The notes: a model not told the origin generated them from the letters alone. DNA of 64,000 bases from Chitinivorax sp. B (GCF_005503445.1 NZ_SCOH01000004.1:124001-188000); one strand, 5' to 3'; counted from the first letter of the stretch, positions 25,802 to 34,520 are shown. Numbers and translations are program-made.

Positions 25802-27091
25802 ATGCTCGACGCCCTGTTCAAGCTCAAGGAGCACAATACTTCGGTGAAAACCGAGGTCATCGCCGGATTCACCACCTTCCTGACGATGGCGTACATCATC
25901 TTCGTCAATCCGGCCATTCTCTCGTCCACCGGCATGGATCACAATGCTGTGTTCGTCGCCACATGTGTCGCTGCTGCCCTGGGCTCTGCGGTCATGGGGC
26001 TGGTAGCCAACTATCCGATCGCCTTGGCACCTGGTATGGGCCTGAATGCCTATTTCACCTTCAGTGTGGTGAAAGGTATGGGTGTCAGCTGGGAAGTTGC
26101 ACTGGGTGCAGTCTTCCTCTCCGGGGTCATCTTCCTGTTCGTCAGCTTGTTCAAGCTGCGGGAAATGATCGTCAATGCCATTCCGCACTCTCTGAAACTG
26201 GCCATTTCTGCTGGGGTAGGCTTGTTCCTGGCCATCATTGCGCTGAAAAATGCTGGCGTTGTCGTTAGCCATCCGGTCACCCTGGTGACGCTGGGCAATG
26301 TACATGATCCCAAAGTCCTGCTGGCGGCCTTCGGCTTTCTGCTGATTGTTGCATTGGAATACCGCAAGGTTCCGGGCTCGGTGATCATTGGCATCATGAC
26401 AGTGACCATGTTGGCGGTGTGGCTGGGGCTGGAACAATTCAAGGGGGTATTCGCAGCCGTACCATCCATTGAGCCGACCTTCATGAAGATGGATATCCAA
26501 GGTGCGCTGAATGCTGGCTTGCTTGGTGTGGTATTCGTATTCTTCTTTGTCGATCTGTTCGATACCACCGGCACGCTGGTAGGCGTATCACACCGGGCTG
26601 GACTGCTTGATAGCCACGGCAAACTGCCACGCCTGAAGCGCGCATTGCTGGCCGACTCCACCGCCATTGTAGCTGGTGCTGGCCTAGGTACTTCCAGTTG
26701 TACAGCTTATATCGAATCAGCAGCAGGCACTGCCGTTGGTGGCCGGACGGGATTGACTGCTGTCGTAGTGGCGATTCTGTTCCTAGCTGCATTGTGGTTG
26801 TCGCCACTGGCCGGTACCGTACCAGCTTACGCCACAGCACCGGCACTGTGCTATATCGCTGTCCTGATGGCGCGTGGCCTAGCCGAGATCAACTGGGATG
26901 ATCTGACCGAATCTGCGCCGGCAGTGATCACCGCATTGGGTATGCCGTTCACCTTCTCGATCGCGGACGGTATCGCATTTGGGTTCATCAGCTATACCGC
27001 TATCAAGATCATGGCAGGTCGTTATAAGGAAATTGGATTACCCGTGCTGGCAATTGCGGCATTGTGGATCGTGAAATTTGCCTTATTCTGA
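25802..27091 (+). CDS. NCS2-family purine base permease (adenine/guanine/hypoxanthine type)
   Basis: 429 residues from ATG 25802 (MLDALFKLKEHN); a GTG at 25769 would add 11 residues. No good ribosome binding site decides. Twelve or more membrane segments. The N-terminal pattern TEVIAGFTTFLTMAYIIFVNP, LAPGMGLNAYF and DLFDTTGTLVGV are those of the AzgA-like purine permeases such as E. coli PurP/AdeP and GhxP. It imports a purine base by proton symport. apt lies 290 bases downstream on the same strand, so uptake and ribosylation of adenine may be linked. Two CATCATGGTG direct repeats lie upstream. Confidence 0.88.
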   Translation: MLDALFKLKEHNTSVKTEVIAGFTTFLTMAYIIFVNPAILSSTGMDHNAVFVATCVAAALGSAVMGLVANYPIALAPGMGLNAYFTFSVVKGMGVSWEVALGAVFLSGVIFLFVSLFKLREMIVNAIPHSLKLAISAGVGLFLAIIALKNAGVVVSHPVTLVTLGNVHDPKVLLAAFGFLLIVALEYRKVPGSVIIGIMTVTMLAVWLGLEQFKGVFAAVPSIEPTFMKMDIQGALNAGLLGVVFVFFFVDLFDTTGTLVGVSHRAGLLDSHGKLPRLKRALLADSTAIVAGAGLGTSSCTAYIESAAGTAVGGRTGLTAVVVAILFLAALWLSPLAGTVPAYATAPALCYIAVLMARGLAEINWDDLTESAPAVITALGMPFTFSIADGIAFGFISYTAIKIMAGRYKEIGLPVLAIAALWIVKFALF

Positions 27092-27129
27092 TCTGTCTGC
27101 TTAAATGGGTAGTGAGACTCCCAACGATT

Positions 27130-27157
27130 GTGCCGGCGCAAGCCGGCACTCTTTTTT
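27130..27157 (+). terminator. intrinsic terminator after the NCS2 permease
   Basis: GTGCCGGC, a four-base loop, GCCGGCAC and a run of T (TCTTTTTT). Confidence 0.92.
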
Positions 27158-27306
27158 GCTTCTGGCATATGTAGTGGGCATCAAGCACAAGCTGGTGCAT
27201 ACTTTTCAATCCAGCGCATCCCAATCCGACATTTATCCATCCAACAAATCAACCTGATCGCTGCCGCACAGCCCGCAGTGGGATGATTGCGCCTTGGGTG
27301 GAAGGT

Positions 27307-27367
27307 GCCAGACAGACCCGGAGAGCCTGTCTGGCAAACGTGATGCACCGCGGTGCCAACTTTTTAT
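27307..27367 (+). promoter_or_regulatory. apt leader with two consecutive hairpins (possible attenuator)
   Basis: Hairpin 1: GCCAGACAG (27307-27315) with CTGTCTGGC (27327-27335). Hairpin 2: GCACC and GGTGC near 27345-27356, followed by CAACTTTTTATTT, which looks like a terminator 15-25 bases before the apt start. A GGTGC at 27305 could also pair with the GCACC of hairpin 2, so alternative folds are possible. Confidence 0.4.
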
Positions 27368-27380
27368 TTGAGTCATCAAC

Positions 27381-27923
27381 ATGTTCCTCGATCCCCTATA
27401 CATCCGTGACCGTATTCGTACGGTGCCAGACTGGCCTCAACCTGGTGTTCAGTTCCGCGATATCACGCCCTTGTTGCAAGACCCTAAAACCTTCCGTGTA
27501 TTGGTCGACATGTTTGTCCATCGCTACATGGATCAAGATCTAGACATGGTTGCCGGTGTCGACGCACGCGGCTTTATCCTAGGTTCCGTTGTGGCCTATG
27601 AGCTGAATCTGGGTTTTGTGCCGATTCGCAAGAAGGGCAAGTTGCCATTCATGACGGTGAGTGAAGAGTACGAATTGGAATATGGTAGTGCTACAGTCGA
27701 AATCCACACCGATGCCTGTCGTGCGGGTGATCGTGTGTTGCTGATCGATGATCTGATTGCTACCGGTGGCACCATGATTGCCGCAGCCAAGTTACTTGCC
27801 CGGATTGGTGCCAATGTGGTGGAAGCCGCCGCGATTGTCGATCTACCGGAGTTGGGAGGGTCCAACCTGATCCGCGCTCAGGGTATCCCACTGTATACCG
27901 TGTGTGAGTTCGAAGGCGAGTAA
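27381..27923 (+). CDS. apt: adenine phosphoribosyltransferase
   Basis: 180 residues, full length. It converts adenine and PRPP to AMP. The PRPP-binding loop is [15 protein letters not shown], and the N-terminal [17 protein letters not shown] and [11 protein letters not shown] are typical of bacterial Apt. It is a cytosolic salvage enzyme. It follows a purine permease but has a terminator in between, so it probably has its own promoter and the hairpin leader described above. Confidence 0.97.
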   Translation: MFLDPLYIRDRIRTVPDWPQPGVQFRDITPLLQDPKTFRVLVDMFVHRYMDQDLDMVAGVDARGFILGSVVAYELNLGFVPIRKKGKLPFMTVSEEYELEYGSATVEIHTDACRAGDRVLLIDDLIATGGTMIAAAKLLARIGANVVEAAAIVDLPELGGSNLIRAQGIPLYTVCEFEGE

Positions 27924-28574
27924 CACCCGCGTCAGGTGGAAGTGGCCATCAGGGTAGGTTTCATTTGATTGAAAGCACTGCAAGCCATCCGCACCAGTTT
28001 TGCAGAGCAATACCATTTCCACCACGCAGTCCGTACAGGGTCGGCTATCATCAATCGACTGGGTTAGCCGGAGCAAGTGAGGGAAAAGTAATCATTCCTT
28101 ATATGCACAATTAATTAAATATTTTCTTAATATCCTGTGAATTGACACAATTTGTACCAATCCGACAAACGGCAAACCGCTGTAACAAAGTACTGACAAG
28201 CCTTCCAATCAATTATTATTCTTATGCAATTACAAGGCGTTGATCGGTCTATCGCAATGCGTTAGATTGAAGACGTCTCTGTTTCAGGATGCAGATAACA
28301 CGCTGCAGAACTATCCCACCTGTCGCCATGATGCACTGCTGGGCTTCTGACCTCTAGCCAGTAAAATCGGTCATTCCATCCGTCCAGCACACACATTTCG
28401 TGTGATCAGCGCTACTTTCTTTGATGCGACACATCCCGCCCAAGTTGCCTTGGGCCAGAGGCACGTTTTGCACGCTTTTTGGTGCCAATGACAATCCTTG
28501 CCAAATCCGGGCGCCTTTACCGCCACCCAATCCGGTGCCCGCCAATTCACCTTATCGTGTAGCAGGAGAAAACC
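27924..28574. other. 651-base intergenic region
   Basis: No convincing gene. The middle (about 28090-28260) is AT-rich (AATTAATTAAATATTTTC) and could hold promoters. GCCCAAG / CTTGGGC forms a short hairpin near 28438. AGGAG at 28563-28567 is the ribosome binding site of the next gene. Confidence 0.45.
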
Positions 28575-29252
28575 ATGCGTTCTCGTCAAAGGCAACTGAA
28601 TAAAATCGCAATCTCACTGATTCTGGGCGCAAGCGGGATGTCGCTAGGCGGATTCGCCTATGCTGGGCCTGCTTGTGGGCCAGAAGTAAAAGAAGAAATC
28701 GTGAAGATCATGATCAATTCCGGCGCAGACAAATTACCTGACGACCAGCGTTTACGTCTGGAAGCCGAGCTTTATCAAAAATACCAGTCTTGTGGCGTAC
28801 CCGACACGGCCGCCACCTTATCACCTGAAGCAGCCAACTGCGGCAAAACTGCTTATCGTGGCAGTCTATGGTGGGAAGAAATATCGTGTTGCGGGTATGA
28901 TCCGCAACGTCGCATGTTCGGCTGCCCGGTCACCGTCAAACAAAGTTACGGTTATGGCCCCAATCCCCTCCCAGGTAGTCGGGAATATGTATTGAACTGT
29001 GTCTGGAATGGTGCTGCTTACGTGCCTGTTGCGAACGACAGTGTGCATCTGGCCAATTCCCCAGGCCAGAACCCACCGTGGCAGTTTGCCGTACTGGCCA
29101 TGGCCAATACCAACATCAATCTGGTACAACCGATGAATGGCATCACCCGGTTGGCACGTTCCATCCTGTCTTGGCAGTTACAGCCAACCAACTGCAACTA
29201 TCGGCCAATATGGGGTAACGTAATCGACTACCGGATCCGCCTGGACCAATAA
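28575..29252 (+). CDS. secreted cysteine-rich protein of unknown function
   Basis: 225 residues with a probable signal peptide (SLILGASGMSLGGFAYA, cleaved before GPACGPEV). The mature protein has nine cysteines including an adjacent pair (EISCCGYDP) and FGCPVTV, consistent with disulfide bonds in the periplasm or outside the cell. Tyr/Gly/Pro-rich segments (QSYGYGPNPLPG) suggest a beta-structured surface protein. No family recognised. AGGAG precedes the ATG. It is monocistronic with its own terminator. Confidence 0.65.
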   Translation: MRSRQRQLNKIAISLILGASGMSLGGFAYAGPACGPEVKEEIVKIMINSGADKLPDDQRLRLEAELYQKYQSCGVPDTAATLSPEAANCGKTAYRGSLWWEEISCCGYDPQRRMFGCPVTVKQSYGYGPNPLPGSREYVLNCVWNGAAYVPVANDSVHLANSPGQNPPWQFAVLAMANTNINLVQPMNGITRLARSILSWQLQPTNCNYRPIWGNVIDYRIRLDQ

Positions 29253-29268
29253 CACTGCACCACAAACT

Positions 29269-29303
29269 GATGGCTTGTCTGGTACGCCAGGCAAGCCATC
29301 TTT
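29269..29303. terminator. intrinsic terminator between convergent genes
   Basis: GATGGCTTG-T-CTGG pairs with CCAG-G-CAAGCCATC, then TTTCATC. It lies between the secreted protein (+) and the GDT1-type gene (-). Confidence 0.75.
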
Positions 29304-29325
29304 CATCCGCCGCAACACCGCTCGG

Positions 29326-29907
29326 TCAGGAAAGCCATTTGACCATATCACCGCCCAACAGCACCAATATACCCAACACTGCAAAAATTGCTGCAGCAAC
29401 AGCATGAACCAGCCGTACCGGGAGTTTTTTCGCCGCTACTTCACCCAACAGCACCGCAGGTACATTCGCCAGCATCATACCCAGCGTGGTGCCCAGTACA
29501 ACCGGCACCAGCTCATTGAACTTCGCTGCCAACGCTACCGTGGCAATCTGAGTTTTGTCCCCCATCTCCGCGAGAAAGAAGGCGACAATCGTTGCCCCCA
29601 ATACCCCCAGGCTGTCTGCAACCTTGGCATCGTCATCGTCCAACTTGTCTGGAATCAGCATCCAACCTGCCATAGCCAGAAAGGAGACACCCAAAATCCA
29701 GCGCATGGCATCTGGCCCCAACCATTGGGTGATCAAAGTACCGGCCCAGCCAGCCAACAAGTGATTAATCACCGTCGCCACAAAAATACCGGTAATGATT
29801 GGCCAGGGTTTACGAAATTTGGCAGCAAGCAATAGCGAGAGCAGTTGAGTTTTGTCACCGATTTCTGCAAGCGCAACAATACCGGTGGAGATCAGAAGAG
29901 CTTCCAA
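29326..29907 (-). CDS. TMEM165/GDT1-family transporter, probable Mn2+ exporter
   Basis: 193 residues from a TTG start at 29907 (MEALLISTGIVALAEIGDKTQ, the usual family N-terminus), with GAGGA seven bases upstream. Extending the frame further upstream would translate the riboswitch. Six membrane segments carry two copies of the signature E-x-G-D-K-T (ALAEIGDKTQLL and FLAEMGDKTQIA), which bind the cation. Bacterial members (MneA, MnX) export manganese. The leader contains a yybP-ykoY element, which fits a role in Mn2+ homeostasis. It is last in a same-strand run with the TudS-type, GNAT and upp genes. Confidence 0.9.
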   Translation of the reverse strand: MEALLISTGIVALAEIGDKTQLLSLLLAAKFRKPWPIITGIFVATVINHLLAGWAGTLITQWLGPDAMRWILGVSFLAMAGWMLIPDKLDDDDAKVADSLGVLGATIVAFFLAEMGDKTQIATVALAAKFNELVPVVLGTTLGMMLANVPAVLLGEVAAKKLPVRLVHAVAAAIFAVLGILVLLGGDMVKWLS

Positions 29908-29983
29908 TGGAGATTCCTCGGGGCTGGACCAAAACCTCAACCCGACACCACCCCAGCCCCATGCTGGCAGGTATCGAGTCGAA

Positions 29984-30100
29984 GGTCTTGCCAAGTCTTA
30001 TCAGCAGGGATGCTGATAATTACCGCTCGCGCCATGGCCTGATGGCCAAGTATGTTGACGCGGGCTTCCGTCGCATTCGCGGAACGGCTACTCCCCTAGG
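29984..30100 (-). promoter_or_regulatory. yybP-ykoY manganese riboswitch
   Basis: Read on the minus strand, the hallmark pieces occur in order: CCTAGGGGAGTAGCC (30100 down), GTCAACATACTTGG, a TGGCGCGAGCGG segment, and GCAAGACC (near 29991-29984). Between the aptamer and the GDT1 start, GGGGCTGG (29960-29953) can pair with CCAGCCCC (29927-29920), which abuts the GAGGA ribosome binding site and is a likely expression platform. The class senses Mn2+ and usually turns on exporters such as MntP or GDT1-type proteins. Confidence 0.85.
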
Positions 30101-30115
30101 ACGGGGCGAACTCTA

Positions 30116-30637
30116 TCACGATGAACTGATCTCGGGCAATGAAACCGAACAGCCAGTAGCTTGATCGAATGCCAATGCCTCCTCCAATTGTTCTTCACTG
30201 AATACTGTGATGCCATGCTCGGTAAGCAAGGCAGCCGTGACACCCACTCCTGGAATTCGACGGCTGGCAAAATGGCCATCGTAGATTTCCTCATTTCCAC
30301 AGGATGGGCTGCGCGCTTTCAGAATGGCCATCTTGACGCCATGCTCGCATGCTAGATGTAACGCCAGTTGCGCCCCATCAATGAAGGCTTGGCTGACGTT
30401 GTCACCCATAGCCGTCCGCACCTGTGATTTACCCAGCAACATAGCACGTCCATCCCCACCAACCAGCTCAGCCGGTAGGCGCGGAATGGGCAAACCGCCA
30501 GCCACTTCAGGACAAATTGGCACAAGCCGTCCAGCGGACTGCCATTGCAGCAAAATACTAGCAATGTCAGGCAAGGGTTCTGCGTTGTAACGGACATTCG
30601 AACCTAACAAACAAGCACTTACCAAAATCTTGTCCAT
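30116..30637 (-). CDS. DUF523 / TudS-type thiouracil desulfurase
   Basis: 173 residues. Three conserved cysteines expected to hold a [4Fe-4S] cluster are present: SACLLGSNVRY, CPEVAGGLP and SPSCGNEEIYDG. DUF523 members characterised as TudS remove sulfur from 2-thiouracil to give uracil. It lies in a same-strand run with upp (uracil phosphoribosyltransferase), separated by one GNAT gene, which would put thiouracil conversion and uracil salvage together. The riboswitch of the next gene starts 16 bases after its stop. Confidence 0.82.
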   Translation of the reverse strand: MDKILVSACLLGSNVRYNAEPLPDIASILLQWQSAGRLVPICPEVAGGLPIPRLPAELVGGDGRAMLLGKSQVRTAMGDNVSQAFIDGAQLALHLACEHGVKMAILKARSPSCGNEEIYDGHFASRRIPGVGVTAALLTEHGITVFSEEQLEEALAFDQATGCSVSLPEISSS

Positions 30638-30639
30638 CG

Positions 30640-31266
30640 TTAGTGGGTATCCAGAGAGGGTTTTGCGCCAAGAAATGGCGCATTGCGTATTTCACCACTC
30701 TGCATGAACACATCAGCCGGCACCAATGAATACAATGCGGCATCAATTGGCTGGCCATGCAATTGCAGACGATTACGAGCATTTGCCTCAAATGCGGCCC
30801 CTGCATTGTGCGCCGCTTTACGGGCTGCCATGTTGTCGGTTTTGATGGCAAGCTCAACCCGTGACAAACCTAATACGTCAAAACCAAACGCAGCAACCAG
30901 CTTCAATGCAACCGATGCCGCACCTTGCCCGCTGGCATCCGTTCGTACCCAGAAATTCATGCTGGCGTAGCGATGTGTGGAACTGACGGTATTCAAACCG
31001 ACATTACCCAACAACATATTGTCCTCAACCCGCTCCACTGCAAAATCAAATGCCGTGGCATGCTGCCATGCGCCGATACGCGATACGACCCAGATTCGCG
31101 CATCATCCAGCGTATAACCCGGCTTGAACCAGTTGGTCCACTCCGTCAATGCCTGGCGAGATGCCATCACAGCCCAGAAGTACGGGGTGGCGTCATCCAG
31201 CGTATAAGGCCGAATACGGAAGCCATTACGCTGTGCAAAATACGGTGGAACGGGTTGGTTGGCCAT
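30640..31266 (-). CDS. GNAT-family N-acetyltransferase (RimJ/RimL-like)
   Basis: 208 residues. The pattern FRIRPYTLDDATPYF, GNVGLNTV, MNFWVRTDASGQGAAS (acetyl-CoA loop, with G-Q-G) and GLSRVELAIKTDNMAARKA is that of RimJ/RimL-type acetyltransferases. The substrate may be a protein N-terminus or a small molecule. The gene ends two bases before the TudS-type start and begins nine bases after upp, so it is part of that operon. Confidence 0.85.
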   Translation of the reverse strand: MANQPVPPYFAQRNGFRIRPYTLDDATPYFWAVMASRQALTEWTNWFKPGYTLDDARIWVVSRIGAWQHATAFDFAVERVEDNMLLGNVGLNTVSSTHRYASMNFWVRTDASGQGAASVALKLVAAFGFDVLGLSRVELAIKTDNMAARKAAHNAGAAFEANARNRLQLHGQPIDAALYSLVPADVFMQSGEIRNAPFLGAKPSLDTH

Positions 31267-31275
31267 GATCGCCCC

Positions 31276-31911
31276 TTAGTCGTGAGTATCAGTACCGAAA
31301 ATCTTGTCTCCAGCATCGCCTAGGCCAGGCAAAATGTAACCGTGCTCATTCAAGCGAGTATCGACAGCCGCTGTAAACAGTGGCACGTCAGGGTGAAGCT
31401 CGTTGACATGACGAATGCCTTCAGGCGCACTCACCAATGTCAACGCACACATCCTCGTACAGCCAGCACTCTTCAACGCTTCAATGGTGGCACACAGTGA
31501 ACCACCCGTCGCCAGCATCGGATCAAGAATCAATGCCAATCGCTGATCGATTTTAGAGGCCAAGTTCAAATAGTAAGCTTGGGGTAGCAAGGTACGCTCG
31601 TCACGCTTGATACCGACCATACTCACCGGCGCTTCGGGCAACATGGCCTGCACACCTTCCAACATACCCAGGCCGGCCCGCAATATAGGTACCAGGGTCG
31701 GCGCCAGAGTTGGCAAACGTGGCACTGTCAACATACCGCTCCAGCATTCAATTTGTGCCGTATCCAGTTCCACATCCCGCGTTGCCTCAACAGCAATCAA
31801 TCTGGAGACTTCGGCCACCAGTGCCCGAAATGCTGCGGGGCTAATACCCGCTTCACGCATCAAACCAACCTTATGTCGGACCAGCGGATGTGCGACTTCA
31901 ACAATCTTCAT
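31276..31911 (-). CDS. upp: uracil phosphoribosyltransferase
   Basis: 211 residues. It makes UMP from uracil and PRPP. HPLVRHKVGLMRE, PILRAGLGM and LILDPMLATGGSLCATIEAL (PRPP loop) are diagnostic, and the C-terminal YILPGLGDAGDKIFGT is the uracil-binding end. AAGGAG lies five bases before the ATG on the minus strand. First gene of the upp-GNAT-TudS-GDT1 run. Confidence 0.97.
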   Translation of the reverse strand: MKIVEVAHPLVRHKVGLMREAGISPAAFRALVAEVSRLIAVEATRDVELDTAQIECWSGMLTVPRLPTLAPTLVPILRAGLGMLEGVQAMLPEAPVSMVGIKRDERTLLPQAYYLNLASKIDQRLALILDPMLATGGSLCATIEALKSAGCTRMCALTLVSAPEGIRHVNELHPDVPLFTAAVDTRLNEHGYILPGLGDAGDKIFGTDTHD

Positions 31912-32492
31912 TGCTTCTCCTTATTATTATGGAATCCCTTGACCAACATTGCGAACGTGACGCATGCAACGCGCCACACAATCGGTGCCATGCGTCCGCG
32001 AGATTCCTGAAAATGGGGTTCGTTGTTGTGGGGCAGAAAAAGGCCCGATACCAGCCGGTGGCATGTATGTCATCCGTGCTTCAGCACCAGGGATACACCA
32101 CCACCCACTGTGCAATCATTGTCGTGAAAGCTCAGATCAAGCAGCCAGATCGCTCGCCGAATCGAGTCGGTGCTGCCCTATGCGCTATTTTAAGCAATAT
32201 TCCACTCTTTCCCTTGAAAATCCGACAAATTGGCATGGCTCACCCTTCCAGACACTTCTACTGAAAACGCTTTCCAATCCATATAAAATCAAATATATCA
32301 TCGGCTTACATAGTTAAACCAGTTAACATCACCACCACACGTATCCCTTATAATGAACAGATCCCAAAATGGTCGTATCAGCCCAATTCTTATCCAAGTC
32401 GCTGATATCGCAATGCAAAACAAGTAGTTTGCACACTTGCCAAAATTCACCAAAGTGATAGCCTTGCGCCTTTTTTGTGAAAGACTCGAGAC
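31912..32492. other. 581-base intergenic region between divergent upp and hpt
   Basis: It contains the upp ribosome binding site (31915-31922). A TATAAT (32349-32354) points toward hpt but lacks a well-placed -35. An AT-rich segment lies at 32260-32330. No gene or structured RNA was recognised. Confidence 0.4.
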
Positions 32493-33050
32493 ATGTCGAC
32501 GAACCTGGACGAAATCAAACGCGCCTACGCTGAAGCCGACTGCCTGGTATCACCGGCGGAAATCGAAGCAGCCCTCGACGATATGGCCGAGGCCATTACC
32601 GCCAAGCTGGCCGATGCCAACCCGTTGGTTTACTGCGTGATGAATGGTGGCCTGATCATCGCCGGCCGTTTGATCTCGAAGCTGAATTTCCCGCTGGAAG
32701 TTGCATACCTACATGCCACTCGTTATGGCCATGAAATCAATGGCAATTACCTCGATTGGCGTGTTCGCCCCACGCAGGACATGCGTGGCCGTACTGTGCT
32801 GGTCATCGACGACATCCTGGATGTCGGTACGACACTGGCCGCGGTCATGGACCACTGCTTTGAGGAAGGTGCAAAGGAAGTGATGTCCGCCGTACTCGTC
32901 AACAAAGTACATGACCGCAAGGCGCGCCCTGGTATGAAAGCTGATTTTGTTGGTGTTGAAGTGGAAGACCGTTTTCTGTTTGGCTGTGGCATGGACTACA
33001 AAGGCTACTGGCGCAATGCTCCGGGGATATACGCGCTCAAAGGCCACTGA
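32493..33050 (+). CDS. hpt: hypoxanthine-guanine phosphoribosyltransferase
   Basis: 185 residues of the Neisseria/Pseudomonas type (HPRT-like, sometimes called hypoxanthine-guanine PRTase Hpt). VYCVMNGGLIIAGRL, YLHATRYGHE and the PRPP loop VLVIDDILDVGTTL are visible. It makes IMP/GMP from hypoxanthine/guanine. It adds to the salvage genes already listed. A strong GC hairpin follows at 33144. Confidence 0.95.
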   Translation: MSTNLDEIKRAYAEADCLVSPAEIEAALDDMAEAITAKLADANPLVYCVMNGGLIIAGRLISKLNFPLEVAYLHATRYGHEINGNYLDWRVRPTQDMRGRTVLVIDDILDVGTTLAAVMDHCFEEGAKEVMSAVLVNKVHDRKARPGMKADFVGVEVEDRFLFGCGMDYKGYWRNAPGIYALKGH

Positions 33051-33143
33051 TACTATTCCGCTTTCCTGAAGCTTGGCCGTACCGAGTGCGGCCCGCAATC
33101 GTGCGGAATACTGCCCTTCAAATCAAACGGACGGCTAAGCTCT

Positions 33144-33166
33144 GGGCGCGAATGTACTTCGCGCCC
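33144..33166. terminator. GC-rich hairpin after hpt
   Basis: GGGCGCGAA, five-base loop, TTCGCGCCC. A nine-bp perfect stem without a proper T run, so either a weak terminator or an mRNA-stabilising structure. Confidence 0.5.
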
Positions 33167-33201
33167 TGATTATGTTCGTCCCATGAGGAGAGGAGAGCAC
33201 T

Positions 33202-34086
33202 TTGCGCAAGCATATTCTAAGTGGCCTGTTGGCCACATTAATGGCGATGCCAGCCTGGGCCGACAAGGCTCCGTCTGTCCAGATCAATCTATCTGTTCGC
33301 GACACTACCCCAAAATTCGTTGCCTTCTATGACACTACCGTCAAGGAGGCCCCCTCCAATGCCGATCGCCGCTGGGTAGTGTGGCGCTTCTTTTATGACT
33401 ACGCCACACCATCCAACACCAAGCCACAAGATCGACTGGAAACAGTCTATCCACGTTATGCAGGCGTAATCGACTCGATCCGTGGCGGCTTCAATGGTTT
33501 GCAGCCCAGCCCGCAAAACGTGTTTAGTTCGGTTGTTCAAAACCTGTATCTGGATAAACCCGTCACCTTTGAATTCGTGACCTATGTGGGCATGTTCGAA
33601 GGTGGGGTCTGGTCGAACACGGATGGCAAGGCAATCCAGCTTTACTTGCCACTGGAACAACCTGCAGATGAACGAACCATCCAATTACCACGTGAAATCT
33701 CGCGGACACTGTATCAACACATGAAGGGGATGCTGCCAAACGGCCCACAAACCGTCGTTGATAGTATGTTGCTGGAAGGCATTGCAGCTCATGTCACCAA
33801 AGCTGCCGTACCCAACCTGAGTGATGCCGCCAGCCTGGGGTTGACCGATGCTGAATTGAAAACGTTGGAAGCCAAGAAAAGCGACATCATCAAGGCGGTG
33901 AAAAGCTCGTTGAAGGCAAAATCCGTCACGGTAGAAGGTGTCAGCAAACCCACGGTCTATGCCGGATGGCTGCTGGTGGCTGACTTGATGAAACGCAACA
34001 ACGTCAAGGCAGGTGATATTGCCCGCAAACCACTGGCTGAGATTATGCCGAACATTGAAGAATCACTGGGTAAATTGGCCAAGTAG
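33202..34086 (+). CDS. secreted protein of unknown function, possibly a degenerate peptidase
   Basis: 294 residues from a TTG start preceded by GAGGAGAGGAGAGC. A short signal peptide ends at AMPAWA. The region PREISRTLYQHMKG followed by DSMLLEGIAAHVTKA resembles the HExxH helix and the downstream E-G-x-A helix of DUF2268-like zinc proteases, but the His-Glu-x-x-His is not present, so activity is doubtful. The C-terminal part is helical (KSDIIKAVKSSLKAKS). No close functional neighbour; it has its own terminator. Confidence 0.65.
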   Translation: MRKHILSGLLATLMAMPAWADKAPSVQINLSVRDTTPKFVAFYDTTVKEAPSNADRRWVVWRFFYDYATPSNTKPQDRLETVYPRYAGVIDSIRGGFNGLQPSPQNVFSSVVQNLYLDKPVTFEFVTYVGMFEGGVWSNTDGKAIQLYLPLEQPADERTIQLPREISRTLYQHMKGMLPNGPQTVVDSMLLEGIAAHVTKAAVPNLSDAASLGLTDAELKTLEAKKSDIIKAVKSSLKAKSVTVEGVSKPTVYAGWLLVADLMKRNNVKAGDIARKPLAEIMPNIEESLGKLAK

Positions 34087-34124
34087 ATTGGCCATACGCC
34101 AACAACACGGCGAATTGTTTGAGT

Positions 34125-34157
34125 CAACAGGACGCGATGATGCGTCCTGTTGTTTTT
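34125..34157 (+). terminator. intrinsic terminator
   Basis: CAACAGGACGC, six-base loop, GCGTCCTGTTG and TTTTT. It ends the 33202 gene. Confidence 0.93.
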
Positions 34158-34366
34158 CTGGAACACCTGATTTCACACCGATGACAGTTTGCTCCTGGCG
34201 TAACCACATATCCCCCTGTCGCCTTGATATCACAGGCTATAGCCACCACCCTTCCACATCAGCCTACATTGATTAACATCGTTAAGATGTTAAAAATCGC
34301 ATAATCCACTTTGAAATCTCACTATAAATATCAGCTTAACACTATGAAAAGTCTAAACAAAACGTC

Positions 34367-34396
34367 TTGCACAATAGATTCGATTTAAAGTATGCT
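34367..34396 (+). promoter_or_regulatory. probable sigma70 promoter of the loiP-like gene
   Basis: TTGCAC (34367-34372), an 18-base spacer and TATGCT (34391-34396). It would give a 5' leader of about 250 bases that contains the hairpin repeat at 34449. Confidence 0.55.
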
Positions 34397-34448
34397 ATTG
34401 GGCTTTCGAACTTTCAGTATGTCGGATCGGCATGCTTCAAGGGTTGGG

Positions 34449-34520
34449 GCAGCTAACAAAACCACCTTGCCGAATGTGTTACTGGCAACCATGCTTCAGT
34501 CAGTTGGTTTTGTTAGCTGC
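34449..34520. repeat. family-1 inverted-repeat element, copy D (short form)
   Basis: 72 bp with 16-base perfect inverted ends, GCAGCTAACAAAACCA and its complement TGGTTTTGTTAGCTGC. The ends match those of copies A-C, but the interior is shorter and unlike them. It lies in the leader of the loiP-like gene and would form a long stem in the mRNA. Confidence 0.7.

Noticed and set aside
29275-29835. 186-codon ORF antisense to the GDT1-type gene
   Set aside because: Shadow of the conserved membrane protein; composition rich in Gln/His/Arg.
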